Assembly: GCF_021729035.1 (NCBI RefSeq)
Contig: NZ_JAJSAP010000004.1
Coordinates: forward strand, 248,001-312,000
Origin: Microbulbifer sediminum
GTDB lineage: Bacteria; Pseudomonadota; Gammaproteobacteria; Pseudomonadales; Cellvibrionaceae
DNA: 64,000 nt
Direction of reading: 5' to 3'
Position 1 is the stretch's first letter; each line of letters begins with the position of its first letter. The notes beneath the pieces are model-generated. The model saw only the letters and a program-made list of their open reading frames with translations. It did no database searches and had not been told where the DNA came from. This document shows, in pieces, positions 9,491 to 18,800 of this stretch. The translations under genes were made by a program, and so were the position numbers.

Positions 9491-9935
9491 GCTGTTCGAA
9501 CAGATCGGCAGTGGCGACGATGTGGAGGTCAGCAACGATCGGGATGTGCGCATGATCAGCGCCGCCCTGCTGGCCGAGGTGGCCACCGTTGACCAGAAAC
9601 TGGACGACCGCGAGCAGGCCACCCTGGTGCGCCTGCTGCAGGAGCACTACCAGCTGGGCGAGCCGGAAGCCTGCGAGATGGTTGACCATGCGCTGTCCCA
9701 CCGGGAACAGGCGACCTCACTGTACGAATTCACCCAGGTGGTGAACGACCAGTTCGACGAGCGCAACAAGTACCTGCTGGTGCGCCAGATGTGGGAGGTG
9801 GCGTTCTCTGATGATGTGATCGAGGCATTCGAGGAACACCTGATCCGCCGGGTGGCGGAACTGATCTACCTACCGCACGGGCTCTTCACCCGCGCCCGGG
9901 CCGAGGCCCGGGAAATGCGCAACGGGGAGGACTGA
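9471..9935 (+). CDS. TerB-family protein
   Basis: A 154-residue all-helical, acidic soluble protein resembling the TerB / tellurite-resistance co-chaperone-like family. It has the usual arrangement of paired helices: [26 protein letters not shown], then a repeat-like [31 protein letters not shown] with acidic loops that in relatives bind divalent metal. The start is the ATG inside the end of the transaldolase gene, preceded by GGGAGAA at 9453; upstream in-frame codons would only read the other gene out of frame. Members of this family are common as single housekeeping-associated genes in gammaproteobacteria and need not confer tellurite resistance. The precise role is unknown. Confidence 0.8.
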   Translation: MLRQIRKLFEQIGSGDDVEVSNDRDVRMISAALLAEVATVDQKLDDREQATLVRLLQEHYQLGEPEACEMVDHALSHREQATSLYEFTQVVNDQFDERNKYLLVRQMWEVAFSDDVIEAFEEHLIRRVAELIYLPHGLFTRARAEAREMRNGED

Positions 9936-10043
9936 GCGCACTCGCCACTGCTGGTCGCGGCCAGGAGGAAAGAGCCGGAAAGGGAGTCGTGCCGGGGGCC
10001 TGGGAAAGGTAGAGAGCTAGAGAGGTATTAAAGAGAAAGACAG

Positions 10044-10562
10044 TCAGTGCATGCGCGCAGAGGGCTTGCGTGTCGGCTCGCACTCGCGCTCGAGGGTATG
10101 GACCAGGTCGCGGAAGGTCTCCGCATTTTGCTCGTTCAGGCTCATCAGCACCCGGTGGGCCTCCAGCACTTTCTCGCGCGCAGCACACTCGTCCGGGGTG
10201 TTGCAATGCAGCGGCTGCGGTTCGCTGCCGTAATCGCGCTGCTCGTCACTGATCTCGATCAGCGCATCAAAGCCCATGGCATCGAGAAGGTGGCGTATCC
10301 CCGGGTCGGCACTGAGCGCCAGGGGTTTCTGGCAACCCCGGTCCAGGGCTCGGATGGCGACCTTGGCCATCAGGCCGAGGGTGGTGCTGTCGACCCCCCT
10401 GGCATCATGCAGGTCGAACACCACATCGTTGAAGTCCTCATGCGTGAACATCTTATCGATAAAAGTGTCGAAGGACGTGCACAGGTTCAGCCGCACGTCG
10501 CCCACCAGTTTGATGACATAAACACCCTCGTGGGCGCCGACCATAATTTGCCCGGACTGCAT
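10044..10562 (-). CDS. STAS-domain anti-sigma factor antagonist, HsbA-like
   Basis: A 172-residue cytoplasmic protein with an N-terminal STAS domain (about residues 5-105) and a helical C-terminal extension. The phosphorylatable site is in GVDSTTLGLM (Ser59, Thr60/61). STAS antagonists bind an anti-sigma factor when unphosphorylated and are inactivated by its kinase activity. The gene lies 211 bases downstream of a receiver-PP2C phosphatase gene on the same strand, the arrangement seen for HsbR-HsbA (Pseudomonas) and CrsR-CrsA (Shewanella), where the phosphatase output controls this protein and, through it, stress or motility genes. The ATG at 10562 is used because AGAGG stands five bases before it; a GTG five codons upstream is weaker. 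Confidence 0.75.
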   Translation of the reverse strand: MQSGQIMVGAHEGVYVIKLVGDVRLNLCTSFDTFIDKMFTHEDFNDVVFDLHDARGVDSTTLGLMAKVAIRALDRGCQKPLALSADPGIRHLLDAMGFDALIEISDEQRDYGSEPQPLHCNTPDECAAREKVLEAHRVLMSLNEQNAETFRDLVHTLERECEPTRKPSARMH

Positions 10563-10773
10563 AACAACCTCTGGCACGCCGGTCAGGAGCGGAACAGCTA
10601 CTGGGGCGGCGGCGAAAGTTTATCGACAGGGCACTGTGTCAACGCGTTTTCATCGCGCTGCAATCACAGTGCAACTTTGATGCATAAATCGGGCGGAGCT
10701 TACTCCTGCATACCGGCAGTGACAAGCTCTGGCCGCCAACAAGCCGGACCATCCGGTCACCGGCGTGCTCCCG

Positions 10774-11955
10774 CTAGTCCTGGCGAACCGTCAATATGGT
10801 AACGTCATCCGGCAGCTCCTCGGAGGTATCCACGTGCAGGGCCCCGCACAGGGTGTCCAGGTCGCCGCGACTCTCGTTAATCTTTTGCAGCAATTGTGCC
10901 TCCCGCTGTAACAGGTCCCCCTGCAACAGTTCCAGGACCCCGTCGGAGCAGGCAACCAACCGCCAGCTGGTGGGCAGGCTGGCCCGCAAGACCTGCCAGT
11001 TGCCCTGCTCGAACAGGCCCAGGGGCCGGCCCTTGCCAGGCAACCACTCGGCCCCGGCCGACGTCACCAGGGCCGGCATGGGGACCTGGCCGGCCACGGC
11101 GTAATGCAGTTTACGCGCCCGGCTGTCGACAACGCCGACAAACATACTGGCGTGCTTGTCGAGGTGGGTGGAGAGCAATTCCCGGTTGATCAGCTGGAGA
11201 ATTTCGAGGAGATCCGAGTCCAGGGACTCCAGGCTGGCAAAGAGCGGCTTCTCCCGCAGCAGGTGCATAATGCTGTGCTTGATCAGCGCCGTCACCAGTG
11301 CCGATGAGACACCGTGGCCCGAGACATCGACCAGGTAAAAGGCGACAAAACGCTCCCCGAACAGGCCGTAATCGATGAAATCGCCGCTCAGGTAGAGAGA
11401 AGGCACGAGCCGGTAGGCGGCCTCGATATTGCCCGGGTACTTGTAGGGTGTGCGCGGCAACAGGTGCTGCTGCAACAGGCGCCCGGCTTCCTGGTCCCGC
11501 TGCAGCACCTCGACATGCTCGTGCAGCTCCCGGTTGCGCTCCTCGAGCTGCTCGCGGTACTCGTGATTCTGGCGTGCCAGTGCCTCAGCGTCGGTGATAC
11601 GGGTTACCGCGTGCTCGATAACCGCTTCGTCCTCGATGGGCTGCAGGAGGTAGTCGCTGGCCCCAAGGCGCAGGGCCTGGACCACATCACTCACTTCGCT
11701 GTTGGAGGCGATCACCACCACAGCAGCGTCGGGGGATAAGTGCTTGATCTTGCGCAGTACCTCCAGCCCACCCATGTCGGGTAGGTGCAGGTCGGTAATC
11801 ACCACGCGGTAGAAACCGGGAACAAAGCGGCCGATCCCCTCCAGGCCGGTTTCCGCCTGGTCGACCTCAAATCCCAGGCGAGTGAGGCTGCGCCGCACGA
11901 ATTCGCGCGACGCGCCATCAGATTCAATCAGTAGCAGGCGCTGGCGGTCAGGCAT
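10774..11955 (-). CDS. Response regulator with PP2C-type phosphatase output, HsbR-like
   Basis: A 393-residue protein with an N-terminal receiver domain (about 1-125, phospho-acceptor Asp55 in ITDLHLPD, acidic pair near Glu11/Asp13), a coiled-coil linker (about 128-160, NHEYREQLEERNRELHEHVEVL) and a C-terminal SpoIIE/RsbU PP2C phosphatase domain (about 165-393). The PP2C metal-site acidic residues appear in SGDFIDY, DVSGHG, ACSDGV and PDDVTIL. The receiver lacks the usual invariant Lys of the KP motif: the sequence reads LLQPIED, with Gln105 in that place, so switching may be altered. Likely partner and substrate is the STAS protein encoded just downstream. No HptB-type gene is in view. It starts 36 bases from the MlaA-like stop on the same strand. 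Confidence 0.85.
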   Translation of the reverse strand: MPDRQRLLLIESDGASREFVRRSLTRLGFEVDQAETGLEGIGRFVPGFYRVVITDLHLPDMGGLEVLRKIKHLSPDAAVVVIASNSEVSDVVQALRLGASDYLLQPIEDEAVIEHAVTRITDAEALARQNHEYREQLEERNRELHEHVEVLQRDQEAGRLLQQHLLPRTPYKYPGNIEAAYRLVPSLYLSGDFIDYGLFGERFVAFYLVDVSGHGVSSALVTALIKHSIMHLLREKPLFASLESLDSDLLEILQLINRELLSTHLDKHASMFVGVVDSRARKLHYAVAGQVPMPALVTSAGAEWLPGKGRPLGLFEQGNWQVLRASLPTSWRLVACSDGVLELLQGDLLQREAQLLQKINESRGDLDTLCGALHVDTSEELPDDVTILTVRQD

Positions 11956-11991
11956 GAAGCTGGAATGCGGTCTGCTCGCCGCTGGTGGACA

Positions 11992-13152
11992 TCAACTGTC
12001 GAAGACATCGGGTTCGTCGGCAGCATCGCCACCGCTTTCATTCGCCGGTCCGGCCGGTTCCTCAACGGTACCGGCATCTTCGCCGCTACCAAATGGGTCA
12101 CTGTCGTCCGCGGCGGTATCTGCGTCACTGCCGCCACCACCGCCAAAAGGATCATCATCTCCACCGAACGCGTCGTCTTCATCGCCGAAATCGTCATCTA
12201 CGTTACCGTCGTTGATGAGGAAATCGCGGCGCTGCAGATAGGCGTCGCGCAGCAGGACATAACGGTCGCCCTGCAACAGGGATTCGGTCTTCAGCAGGCT
12301 GGCCCGGGTCTGGGTCAGGTCCGTGAACCGCAGGCTGTACCGGGTCTGGTTGTGGTCAACATAGGATACCGGGTCGGTGTAATAGTCCACCGCCATGCTC
12401 GGCACGCCGCGCACCGTTGACGGGCCCAGGAAGGGCAGCACCAGGTAAGGACCGGAGGGCACGCCCCAGACGGCCAGCGTCTGGTCAAAATCCTCGCCAT
12501 CGGTTGGCTCCAGGCCCACATGCTCAGCCACATCGAACAGCCCGGCAACACCCACGGTGGAGTTGATCAGGAAGCGGCCGGCGCCGTTACCCGCCTCTCC
12601 CCACTTCCACTGCAGTACGCTGTTGAAGGAATTGGTGATTTCCAGCAGGTTGCCGAAAAAGTTACTGACGCCATGCTGCATGAAAATCGGCGTTACCTGG
12701 CGATAGGTAACAGCCACCGGCTTCAACACCCACCGATCTGCGGTGTCGTTGAAGCGGAATACGGCGCGGTTGAACCCCTCCCAGGGATCGCGCGCCACGG
12801 GATCCTGGCCGCCGGAGAACTCTTCAGCGGGGTCGAAACCGTACTCGTCCTCAAGGCTGGAATCAGTGGATGCTCCTGCAGTCGATGTATCGTCGTCCCC
12901 TCCTTCAGCAAAGGGATCTGCCTCCCCCGCCTCGGCGGTATCGCTGGCAGAGCCATCATCGGTGGGGGCTGCGGCGGACTCACCGGTACCAGAGTCGACA
13001 GGCTGGTCCGCCGGCTCATCCCCAGGCTGCCCTGCAGCCTGGACTGCGGCGCCTTCCGCAAAGGGGTCCTCCTGGGCGGCTTGCGCCAGTACAGGACTGG
13101 CAGCCAGCAATGTTGCCAGCAACCAAGGCGATTTTACTGTGCGTCCAAGCAA
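11992..13152 (-). CDS. mlaA: MlaA-family (VacJ) phospholipid transport protein, no lipobox
   Basis: Homologue of the outer-membrane component of the Mla retrograde phospholipid-trafficking system. The conserved MlaA core spans about residues 115-320: DPWEGFNRAVFRFNDTADRWVLKPVA, GVSNFFGNLLEITN, GRFLINSTVGVAGLFDVAEHVGL, FDQTLAVWGVPSGPYLVLPFLGPSTVR. It starts at a TTG preceded by AGGAG. The signal peptide ends at VLAQA with no cysteine, so it is not a standard lipoprotein, unlike canonical MlaA. The core is flanked by long acidic, low-complexity extensions carrying a repeated DPF motif (DPFAEGA, DPFAEGG, DPFGGGG, DPFGSGE). Usual MlaA is about 250 residues; this one is 386. No other mla gene is in the window. 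Confidence 0.85.
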   Translation of the reverse strand: MLGRTVKSPWLLATLLAASPVLAQAAQEDPFAEGAAVQAAGQPGDEPADQPVDSGTGESAAAPTDDGSASDTAEAGEADPFAEGGDDDTSTAGASTDSSLEDEYGFDPAEEFSGGQDPVARDPWEGFNRAVFRFNDTADRWVLKPVAVTYRQVTPIFMQHGVSNFFGNLLEITNSFNSVLQWKWGEAGNGAGRFLINSTVGVAGLFDVAEHVGLEPTDGEDFDQTLAVWGVPSGPYLVLPFLGPSTVRGVPSMAVDYYTDPVSYVDHNQTRYSLRFTDLTQTRASLLKTESLLQGDRYVLLRDAYLQRRDFLINDGNVDDDFGDEDDAFGGDDDPFGGGGGSDADTAADDSDPFGSGEDAGTVEEPAGPANESGGDAADEPDVFDS

Positions 13153-13308
13153 GCCACTGCTCCTCTAATCATTCACCCGGAAGTTGCGCAAATTCTACCG
13201 CCGCCCGGGTATGCAGGCCACCCTTGGCAGCATAGCACCTGCCCGGGTTACGGTTTCTGTCAAAGATCAGGCAGTATCGGGCAAGCTGACGGGGAGATTC
13301 CACCAGTG

Positions 13309-14103
13309 CTATTCGAGGGGTTCCAGCCCCGCAATCACACCAGCCTGCAGCAACTGCTGCATAAGGGACTCACCGAAACCTACTACTGCTGACACATCGC
13401 CGTGGTTCATTTCCGCGGCGAGGTCTTCGAGCAGCGCCCGCCCGGTTTTGTTCCCAGGCTCCGCCAACTGTAATAGTCGCGCGGTTACGGCATTGATTTC
13501 CATGAACCCCACCTCATCCTCACGATTCCGGTATACCAGCAGGAAGGTGGGGTCTGCCGGCGGCTCCTGTGGCTGGAAGCCGGCTCCGATCATATGCACC
13601 GGGAAGCGGTAACTCAGGCTCCATGCCAGTGGCGACACCACCGGCACCTGTGCCAGCACATCGCCTTCCAGGTCAAGCCCGCCGGGCAGCTGGGCCGGGT
13701 TGACATCAAGCGCCAGCTCTACCCATTCGTAATGCGCCAGCTCCAGCAGGAAGGGCGGATCCGATTCCTGCGTACAGCGCTCTTCCTGCAGGTAGTGCAG
13801 GAACTCCTCACTGATTTGCAGGAAATAGGGGCTGCGCGAGGCATGGTGATGGACAAAATCCCGCACCATCCTGTGCCAGGCCTCATCACTGTACAGGCTC
13901 CGCAACACCGGAAAACCACTGGCGATAAAAGACTCGATATTGTTGTAGATAAGGTCGCGATAGATGCCCATACGGCGGTCTTCGATCTCCGCCGGGGCCT
14001 CATTCTCTACAGGGTTGCGCAGGTGCGCAGCGAACCGGCGCTGCACTTCGGCAAAGTGCGACGCCCCCGAAATGGCACGTTTTTCATCGGTACGCGCGGG
14101 CAT
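13309..14103 (-). CDS. hvfC: HvfC/BufC-type RiPP partner protein (DUF2063)
   Basis: A 264-residue protein with an N-terminal DUF2063 domain ([35 protein letters not shown], about residues 20-75) and a C-terminal region with a ferredoxin- or winged-type fold of uncertain role. In HvfABC/BufABC systems this partner presents the precursor peptide to the MNIO enzyme. The ATG at 14103 follows AGGAGGG at ideal spacing and lies 20 bases inside the end of hvfB, so translation is coupled. Upstream in-frame codons at up to 14265 would lie inside hvfB and have no comparable ribosome-binding site. The downstream neighbour is mlaA; no DoxX-type hvfD follows. Confidence 0.85.
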   Translation of the reverse strand: MPARTDEKRAISGASHFAEVQRRFAAHLRNPVENEAPAEIEDRRMGIYRDLIYNNIESFIASGFPVLRSLYSDEAWHRMVRDFVHHHASRSPYFLQISEEFLHYLQEERCTQESDPPFLLELAHYEWVELALDVNPAQLPGGLDLEGDVLAQVPVVSPLAWSLSYRFPVHMIGAGFQPQEPPADPTFLLVYRNREDEVGFMEINAVTARLLQLAEPGNKTGRALLEDLAAEMNHGDVSAVVGFGESLMQQLLQAGVIAGLEPLE

Positions 14104-14980
14104 GGGCCATCCCTCCTGGCGCACTCGCACTGCTTTCAGGCATTGCTGCTCCCGCTGCCCCAGCCTGGAGTTGGCGCACATGTCCCACCTCCTGCACCAG
14201 TTCCCGCAGCGGCGGGATATTGAAGTCCCTCTCCAGCAAGGTGGGGAAAACGCCAAAGTGCGCATAAGCTTCCTGCAGCAGCTCCCACACGGGGTCGATT
14301 ACCGGCGCGCCGTGGGTATCCACCATCAGGTCTTCCGCCTCATTGAAATGGCCCGCCACATGCGCGTAGCGGATCCTTGCTCCGGGAAGCCCACGCAGGA
14401 ACTCCACTGGATCGTAGCGGTGATTGATGGCATTCACGTAGATGTTGTTGACGTCCAGCAGCAGATCGCAGTCCGCCTCCTCCAGCACGGCGTTGATGAA
14501 TTCCAGTTCGGTCATTTCCTGGGCCGGTGCCGCATAATAAGAAACGTTTTCCATCGCTATGCGCTGCCCAAGCACATCCTGGACCTGGCGAATCCGACCG
14601 GCTACATAAGTCACCGCCTCCGGCGTAAAAGGAATCGGCAGCAGGTCGTACAGGTGGCCGTGGTCGGAGCAATAGCTGAGGTGTTCACTGTAACAACGGA
14701 TACCGTGCTCGCGGATAAACCCTTTGACGGACTTTACCAGCTCCAGGTCCAGCGGGGACGGAGAGCCTATTGACAGTGACAGACCGTGAATAACGAACGG
14801 GTAGCGCTCGGTATATTCGCGGAGCCAGCGACCGTACCGCCCGCCGACATTGATCCAGTTTTCCGGTGCAACCTCAAGGAAGTCAACCGCACCGGGTGGC
14901 ATTTCCTCCCCCATCATGGAGCGGCGCAGGCCGAGCCCGGCGCCACTTACAGGGTATTCAACGGTCTTGCTAGTGATCAT
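14084..14980 (-). CDS. hvfB: MNIO-family RiPP-modifying oxidase (DUF692), HvfB-like
   Basis: A 298-residue TIM-barrel enzyme of the DUF692 family, now called multinuclear non-heme iron-dependent oxidases. They use iron and oxygen to convert Cys residues of a precursor peptide into oxazolone/thioamide or related copper-binding groups. The iron-ligand pattern is visible in order: [10 protein letters not shown] (His), YSEHLSY (Glu-His), AMENVSYY (Glu), [15 protein letters not shown] (Asp, Asn), YAHVAGH (His), VDTHGAPV (Asp, His) and LLERDFNIP (Glu). The ATG is preceded by AAGAGG. It lies 81 bases downstream of the Cys-repeat precursor gene and overlaps hvfC. The precursor next door strongly supports this assignment. 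Confidence 0.92.
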   Translation of the reverse strand: MITSKTVEYPVSGAGLGLRRSMMGEEMPPGAVDFLEVAPENWINVGGRYGRWLREYTERYPFVIHGLSLSIGSPSPLDLELVKSVKGFIREHGIRCYSEHLSYCSDHGHLYDLLPIPFTPEAVTYVAGRIRQVQDVLGQRIAMENVSYYAAPAQEMTELEFINAVLEEADCDLLLDVNNIYVNAINHRYDPVEFLRGLPGARIRYAHVAGHFNEAEDLMVDTHGAPVIDPVWELLQEAYAHFGVFPTLLERDFNIPPLRELVQEVGHVRQLQAGAAGAAMPESSASAPGGMAHARAYR

Positions 14981-15061
14981 ATTGCCTCTTCTGCTGTTGC
15001 CAGCAGTGGGAGCGGCAGGGGCGGGGCTACGCCCTACCCCCGCACGGGGACCATGCGGACA

Positions 15062-15400
15062 TTATCCGCCGCATTTACCCTCACCACATTTACCTTCTTT
15101 TTTCTTACCTTCTTCGCCGCACTTACCTTCTTTTTTCTTACCTTCTTCGCCGCACTTACCTTCTTTTTTCTTACCTTCTTCGCCGCACTTACCCTCTTTT
15201 TTCTTGCCTTCTTCGCCGCATTTACCTTCTTTCTGCTTGTCGTCGCCGTGCTCACTCAGCATGGCCAGGTTGTAACCGGAAGACAGCTCTTCGGCCGCGA
15301 AGGGGTTGGCGCTGCCCACACCGGCAGAAGCGTTCATGGATGCCGAAGCGATAAAAGCCGCACCAACTGCCGCGGCCAGGGGCAAATTCTTCTTAGTCAT
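15062..15400 (-). CDS. hvfA: HvfA-type Cys-repeat RiPP precursor peptide
   Basis: A 112-residue exported precursor. MTKKNLPLAAAVGAAFIAS is a signal-type N-terminus ending at NASA (about residue 26), as in BufA/HvfA leaders, followed by a short conserved linker ANPFAAEELSSGYNLAML. The C-terminal half contains six EGKCG motifs, mostly in an 11-residue repeat EGKCGEEGKKK, with one Cys per motif. EGKCG is the core motif modified by HvfB/HvfC in known systems, where the modified Cys chelate copper. The start is supported by AAGGAGAG five bases before the ATG. It is the first gene of hvfA-hvfB-hvfC. Cys modification and copper binding are inferred from the family, not from this sequence. Confidence 0.9.
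   Translation of the reverse strand: MTKKNLPLAAAVGAAFIASASMNASAGVGSANPFAAEELSSGYNLAMLSEHGDDKQKEGKCGEEGKKKEGKCGEEGKKKEGKCGEEGKKKEGKCGEEGKKKEGKCGEGKCGG
15087..15235. repeat. 33-bp tandem repeat within hvfA
   Basis: Four full head-to-tail copies of a 33-bp unit (15087, 15120, 15153 and 15186) plus a partial fifth, each encoding the 11-residue unit EGKCGEEGKKK on the minus strand. The middle copies are almost identical at DNA level while the outer ones carry synonymous changes, as expected from slippage or unequal recombination. Copy number sets the number of metal-binding Cys in the peptide. Confidence 0.95.
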
Positions 15401-15471
15401 AACAACTCTCCTTTTAATATCCTAATGTACATCAATCCACGCTGACGGAGCGCTTATGCCCGCCTGCCCGG

Positions 15472-15502
15472 ATTATAACCAGCAATCCCATGGAGTGGTC
15501 AC
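15472..15502 (-). promoter_or_regulatory. Candidate sigma-70 promoter of hvfABC
   Basis: A perfect TATAAT on the minus strand (15472-15477) lies 72 bases upstream of the hvfA start. A weak GTGACC stands 19 bases further upstream as a possible -35. The spacing is longer than ideal, and no operator was recognised. Confidence 0.3.
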
Positions 15503-15704
15503 GGGCTGAGACCAGCAGTATCCCGAAAGCATTCAGCATCCGCGGGTACGTATCTCTGTGTCTCCCGGGTACAGTCGCGGGCCATCGGCGTTTGTTACAG
15601 TCCTGACCAGGATTTACTTCCCTGACCTGTGCGCTGGCGCAAACTCCCGGTTCAGGAGCCACCCGGAATCATGACTGTATGGGGAAGGGGGAACCCGCGA
15701 GCAA

Positions 15705-15745
15705 ATAAAGAAAAACCGGCCCGCGCACTGAATGCAGCGGGCCGG
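15705..15745 (-). terminator. Rho-independent terminator of hrpA
   Basis: On the minus strand a perfect 9-bp GC stem (15745-15737 pairing with 15724-15716) with a 12-base loop is followed directly by TTTTTCTTT. It sits about 150 bases beyond the hrpA stop. Confidence 0.8.
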
Positions 15746-15891
15746 CCACCGGAACTCCGGCGATAGCGGATGGACAGAACATGAAAAAAACCACAATGAC
15801 CGCCGGAGCCAAAAGCGGGAGCGGTCACCTTCCCTGGCGCAGGCGCTACCCAAACCCCGACAGCCGTTTCCGTCAATGCTGTATACGGCCG

Positions 15892-18800
15892 TCAGGGCAG
15901 ACTGGATTGCTCCAGTTCACTCCAGAGTTTGCCGAGGCGCTTACCGGATACCGGCATCAGCATTTTCAGTGACTGTGCAAACAGGGAGACGCGAAACTCC
16001 TCCAGCATCCATCGGTACTGGCGCAGCTCCGGCTCAGAGGCCATCACGCGCGGGGAGTGTTGCTCGGTCAGTGCCAGGAACGGCTCTGCCGCCTTGTGCC
16101 ACTCGGCCTGCAAACGCCGGTCGCGGTTGGGGTCCAGCGCGGCTTTCTCCAGCCTCAACTCGATGCCCTTGAGGTAGCGGGGGTACTGGCGCAACCACTC
16201 GAGCGGCGTGTCGAACAGGCAGCCCCGGTAGAAGAGCCGCTGCAACTGGTGCTGGATATCCCCCACCGCCATCGCCACTGCCAGGTTCTTCTGCTGCTTG
16301 ATCTGCTTGCGCAGGGGCACCAACTGGCCGAGCGCCTTTACCAGCAGGTCGGCAATTTCCTGCGCCACCGCAACCAGCTCGCCACTGCGCTCCAGCGCCG
16401 AGAGGAACTCTGCCTCGGTCCGCGGCCAGCTTTCATCAGGCCAGAACAATTCGCGCACCGCCGCCAGCAGGATGTCGTCGGCCACGTCTTCCCGCCGGCC
16501 CAGGTCGGCGGCACTGAGGCCCAGCTCCTTGCCACGCAGCAATTCCTTGCGCAGGTACTTGACCGGCTCCGGCAGGTGCAGAAGCGCCAGCCGGCAGGTA
16601 CCGGCCCGGGACAGTCGCCAGGCCTCGCGGGGGTTGTCGAGCAGCTTGAGGGAGACACTCTCGCGCTCTTCCTGCAGCGCCGGGTAGGCGCGCACTTTCA
16701 GGCCGCCCTGTTCCAGGGTATGGGTTTCCGGCAGGTTGCCGAAGTCCCAGCGAGTGATGCCGTCCCGCTCGAAACCGTCACCGGCGGAGGCCAGCTCGCG
16801 CTGGACACGGTCTTTATAACGCGACTGCAGGGTGGGCAGGTCCCGGTCCTGGTCGATCAGCTCACCAGACTCGTCGAGCACCTGGATATTGAAACGATAG
16901 AAATCCTCCAGCGACTGCTCGGCGGACTCCCACGCTTCTGCCGGCAGTTCAATGGCCGTCTGTCGGTGCAGCTCGTGCGCCAGCGCCCGCCACAGCGGTG
17001 TATCACCAGCCTGCATCCGCGGCAATGCACGGTCCACGGCCGCGGGTACGGGGACAAAGTATTTGCGCCACTGCTTGGGCAGCGCCTTCACCAGCGCGAT
17101 ACATTTATCGCGCAGCAGCCCGGGCACCAGCCAGCTCAGTCGCGCCGCCGGCACCTGGTGCAGGGCGCCCACCGGCACCTGGATACTCACGCCATCATCC
17201 ACGGCCCCGGGCTCGAAGTGGTAGCCAAGCGGGAACTCGATGCCGCCGGCCCGTAAGTCATCCGGGAATTGCGCCTCACCCACATGCTCAGCGCTCTGCT
17301 GCATCAGCAGGTCGCGGGGGATAAACAGGAGTTCGGGATCCTCTTCCTCCACCTTCTTGCGCCAGTGCTCGAAACCCGCCAGGTTGACGATATCGGCCGG
17401 GATGCGCTCATCGAAAAAGCGGAACACCACCTCGTCGTCCACCAGGATGTCCCGACGGCGCGACTTGGCCTCCAGGTCACCCAGCTCCTCCAGCAGATCG
17501 AGGTAGTGACGGAAGAAACGCCCCTTGCCCCGACGATTCTTGTCGTAGCGCTGCTCTACCAGAGCCTGGCGGATAAACACTGCGCGCGCGGTCTGGGGGT
17601 CCAGCTTGCCAAAGTGGATCCGGCGCTTTTCCACCAGTACCAGGCCGTAGAGGGAAATTTTTTCATAGGCCATCACCTGCCCGGCGCGGGCGTCGTAGTG
17701 GGGCTCAAAATAATTGCGTTTCACCAGGTGCTCGGCAGCCGCCAGTACCCAGTCCGGCTCGATTTTCGCCACGGTGTGGGCGAACAGGCGGCTGGTCTCC
17801 AGCAGCTGTCCGGCCACAATCCAGCGCGGCGGTTTCTTGTACTGCCCGGAGCCCGGGAAAATATGAAAACGCCGGTTGCGACAGCCTATGAATTCCTTGT
17901 TTTCATCCCGCACACCGATGTTGCCCAGCAGGCCGGGCAGGATCGCCCGGTGCACCGTGGCGTACTCGGCGGGCTCGCGGTTTTCCTTCAGCTTCAGTTC
18001 GCGACTGGCCACCCGGAGCTGGTGGTGGATATCCCGCCACTCGCGCATGCGCAGCCACGACAGGAAGTTTTTCTGGCACCACTTGCGCAACTGGTTTTGG
18101 CTCAGCTCCTGGCGCTGCTCCTCGAATCCGTCCCACAGCTGTACGAAAGAAAGAAAATCGGATTTCTCGTGGCGCCATTGGCGGTGTTTTTCATCCGCCG
18201 CCTGGCGTTTCTCCGCCGGGCGCTCGCGCGGGTCCTGCACTGCAAGCGCACTGACAACCACCAGCACCTCGCGCAGGCAATCGTGCTCGCCCGCCGCCAG
18301 CAGCATGCGGCCCAGCTGCGGATCCAGGGGAAGGCGCGACAGGGCGCGACCAAGCGGCTTTACCTGCCCGTGACTATCCACGGCCTGCAGCTCTTCCAGC
18401 AGCTTGTAGCCGTCATTGATCAGGCGCGGGTCGGGCGGGTCGACAAAGGGGAAATTGTGGATATCGCCGATGCGCATCTGCAGCATCTGCAGGATCACCG
18501 CGGCCAGGTTGGTACGCAGGATCTCCGCATCGGTAAATTCCGGCCGCTGCTCGAAATCGCGCTCCTCGTACAGGCGCACACAGACACCGGCACTTACCCG
18601 GCCACAGCGACCGGCACGCTGGTTGGCGCTGGCCTGGGAGATCGCCTCTACCGGCAGGCGCTGGATCTTGCTGCGGTAACTGTAGCGACTGATTCGCGCC
18701 GTGCCCGGATCGATCACGTAGCGGATGCCCGGCACGGTAATGGAGGTTTCCGCCACATTGGTGGCCAGCACGATGCGGCGGCCCTTGTGGCCGTGGAACA

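Larger units (their letters stand above)
15401..15891. other. Intergenic region between hvfA and hrpA
   Basis: A stretch of 491 bases without a convincing gene. Several open frames here have no codon bias, no ribosome-binding site and no recognisable composition. It holds the hvfA leader with the candidate promoter near 15475 and the hrpA terminator near 15725. Confidence 0.6.

Noticed and set aside
14786-15445. Rightward frame opposite hvfA reading repeated TFFFLTFFAAL segments
   Set aside because: It is the antisense of the EGKCG repeat array; the repetition and hydrophobicity come from the coding strand of hvfA.
15652-15876. Leftward frame of 74 codons before hrpA's terminator
   Set aside because: Low-quality composition and overlap with the terminator hairpin; no ribosome-binding site.
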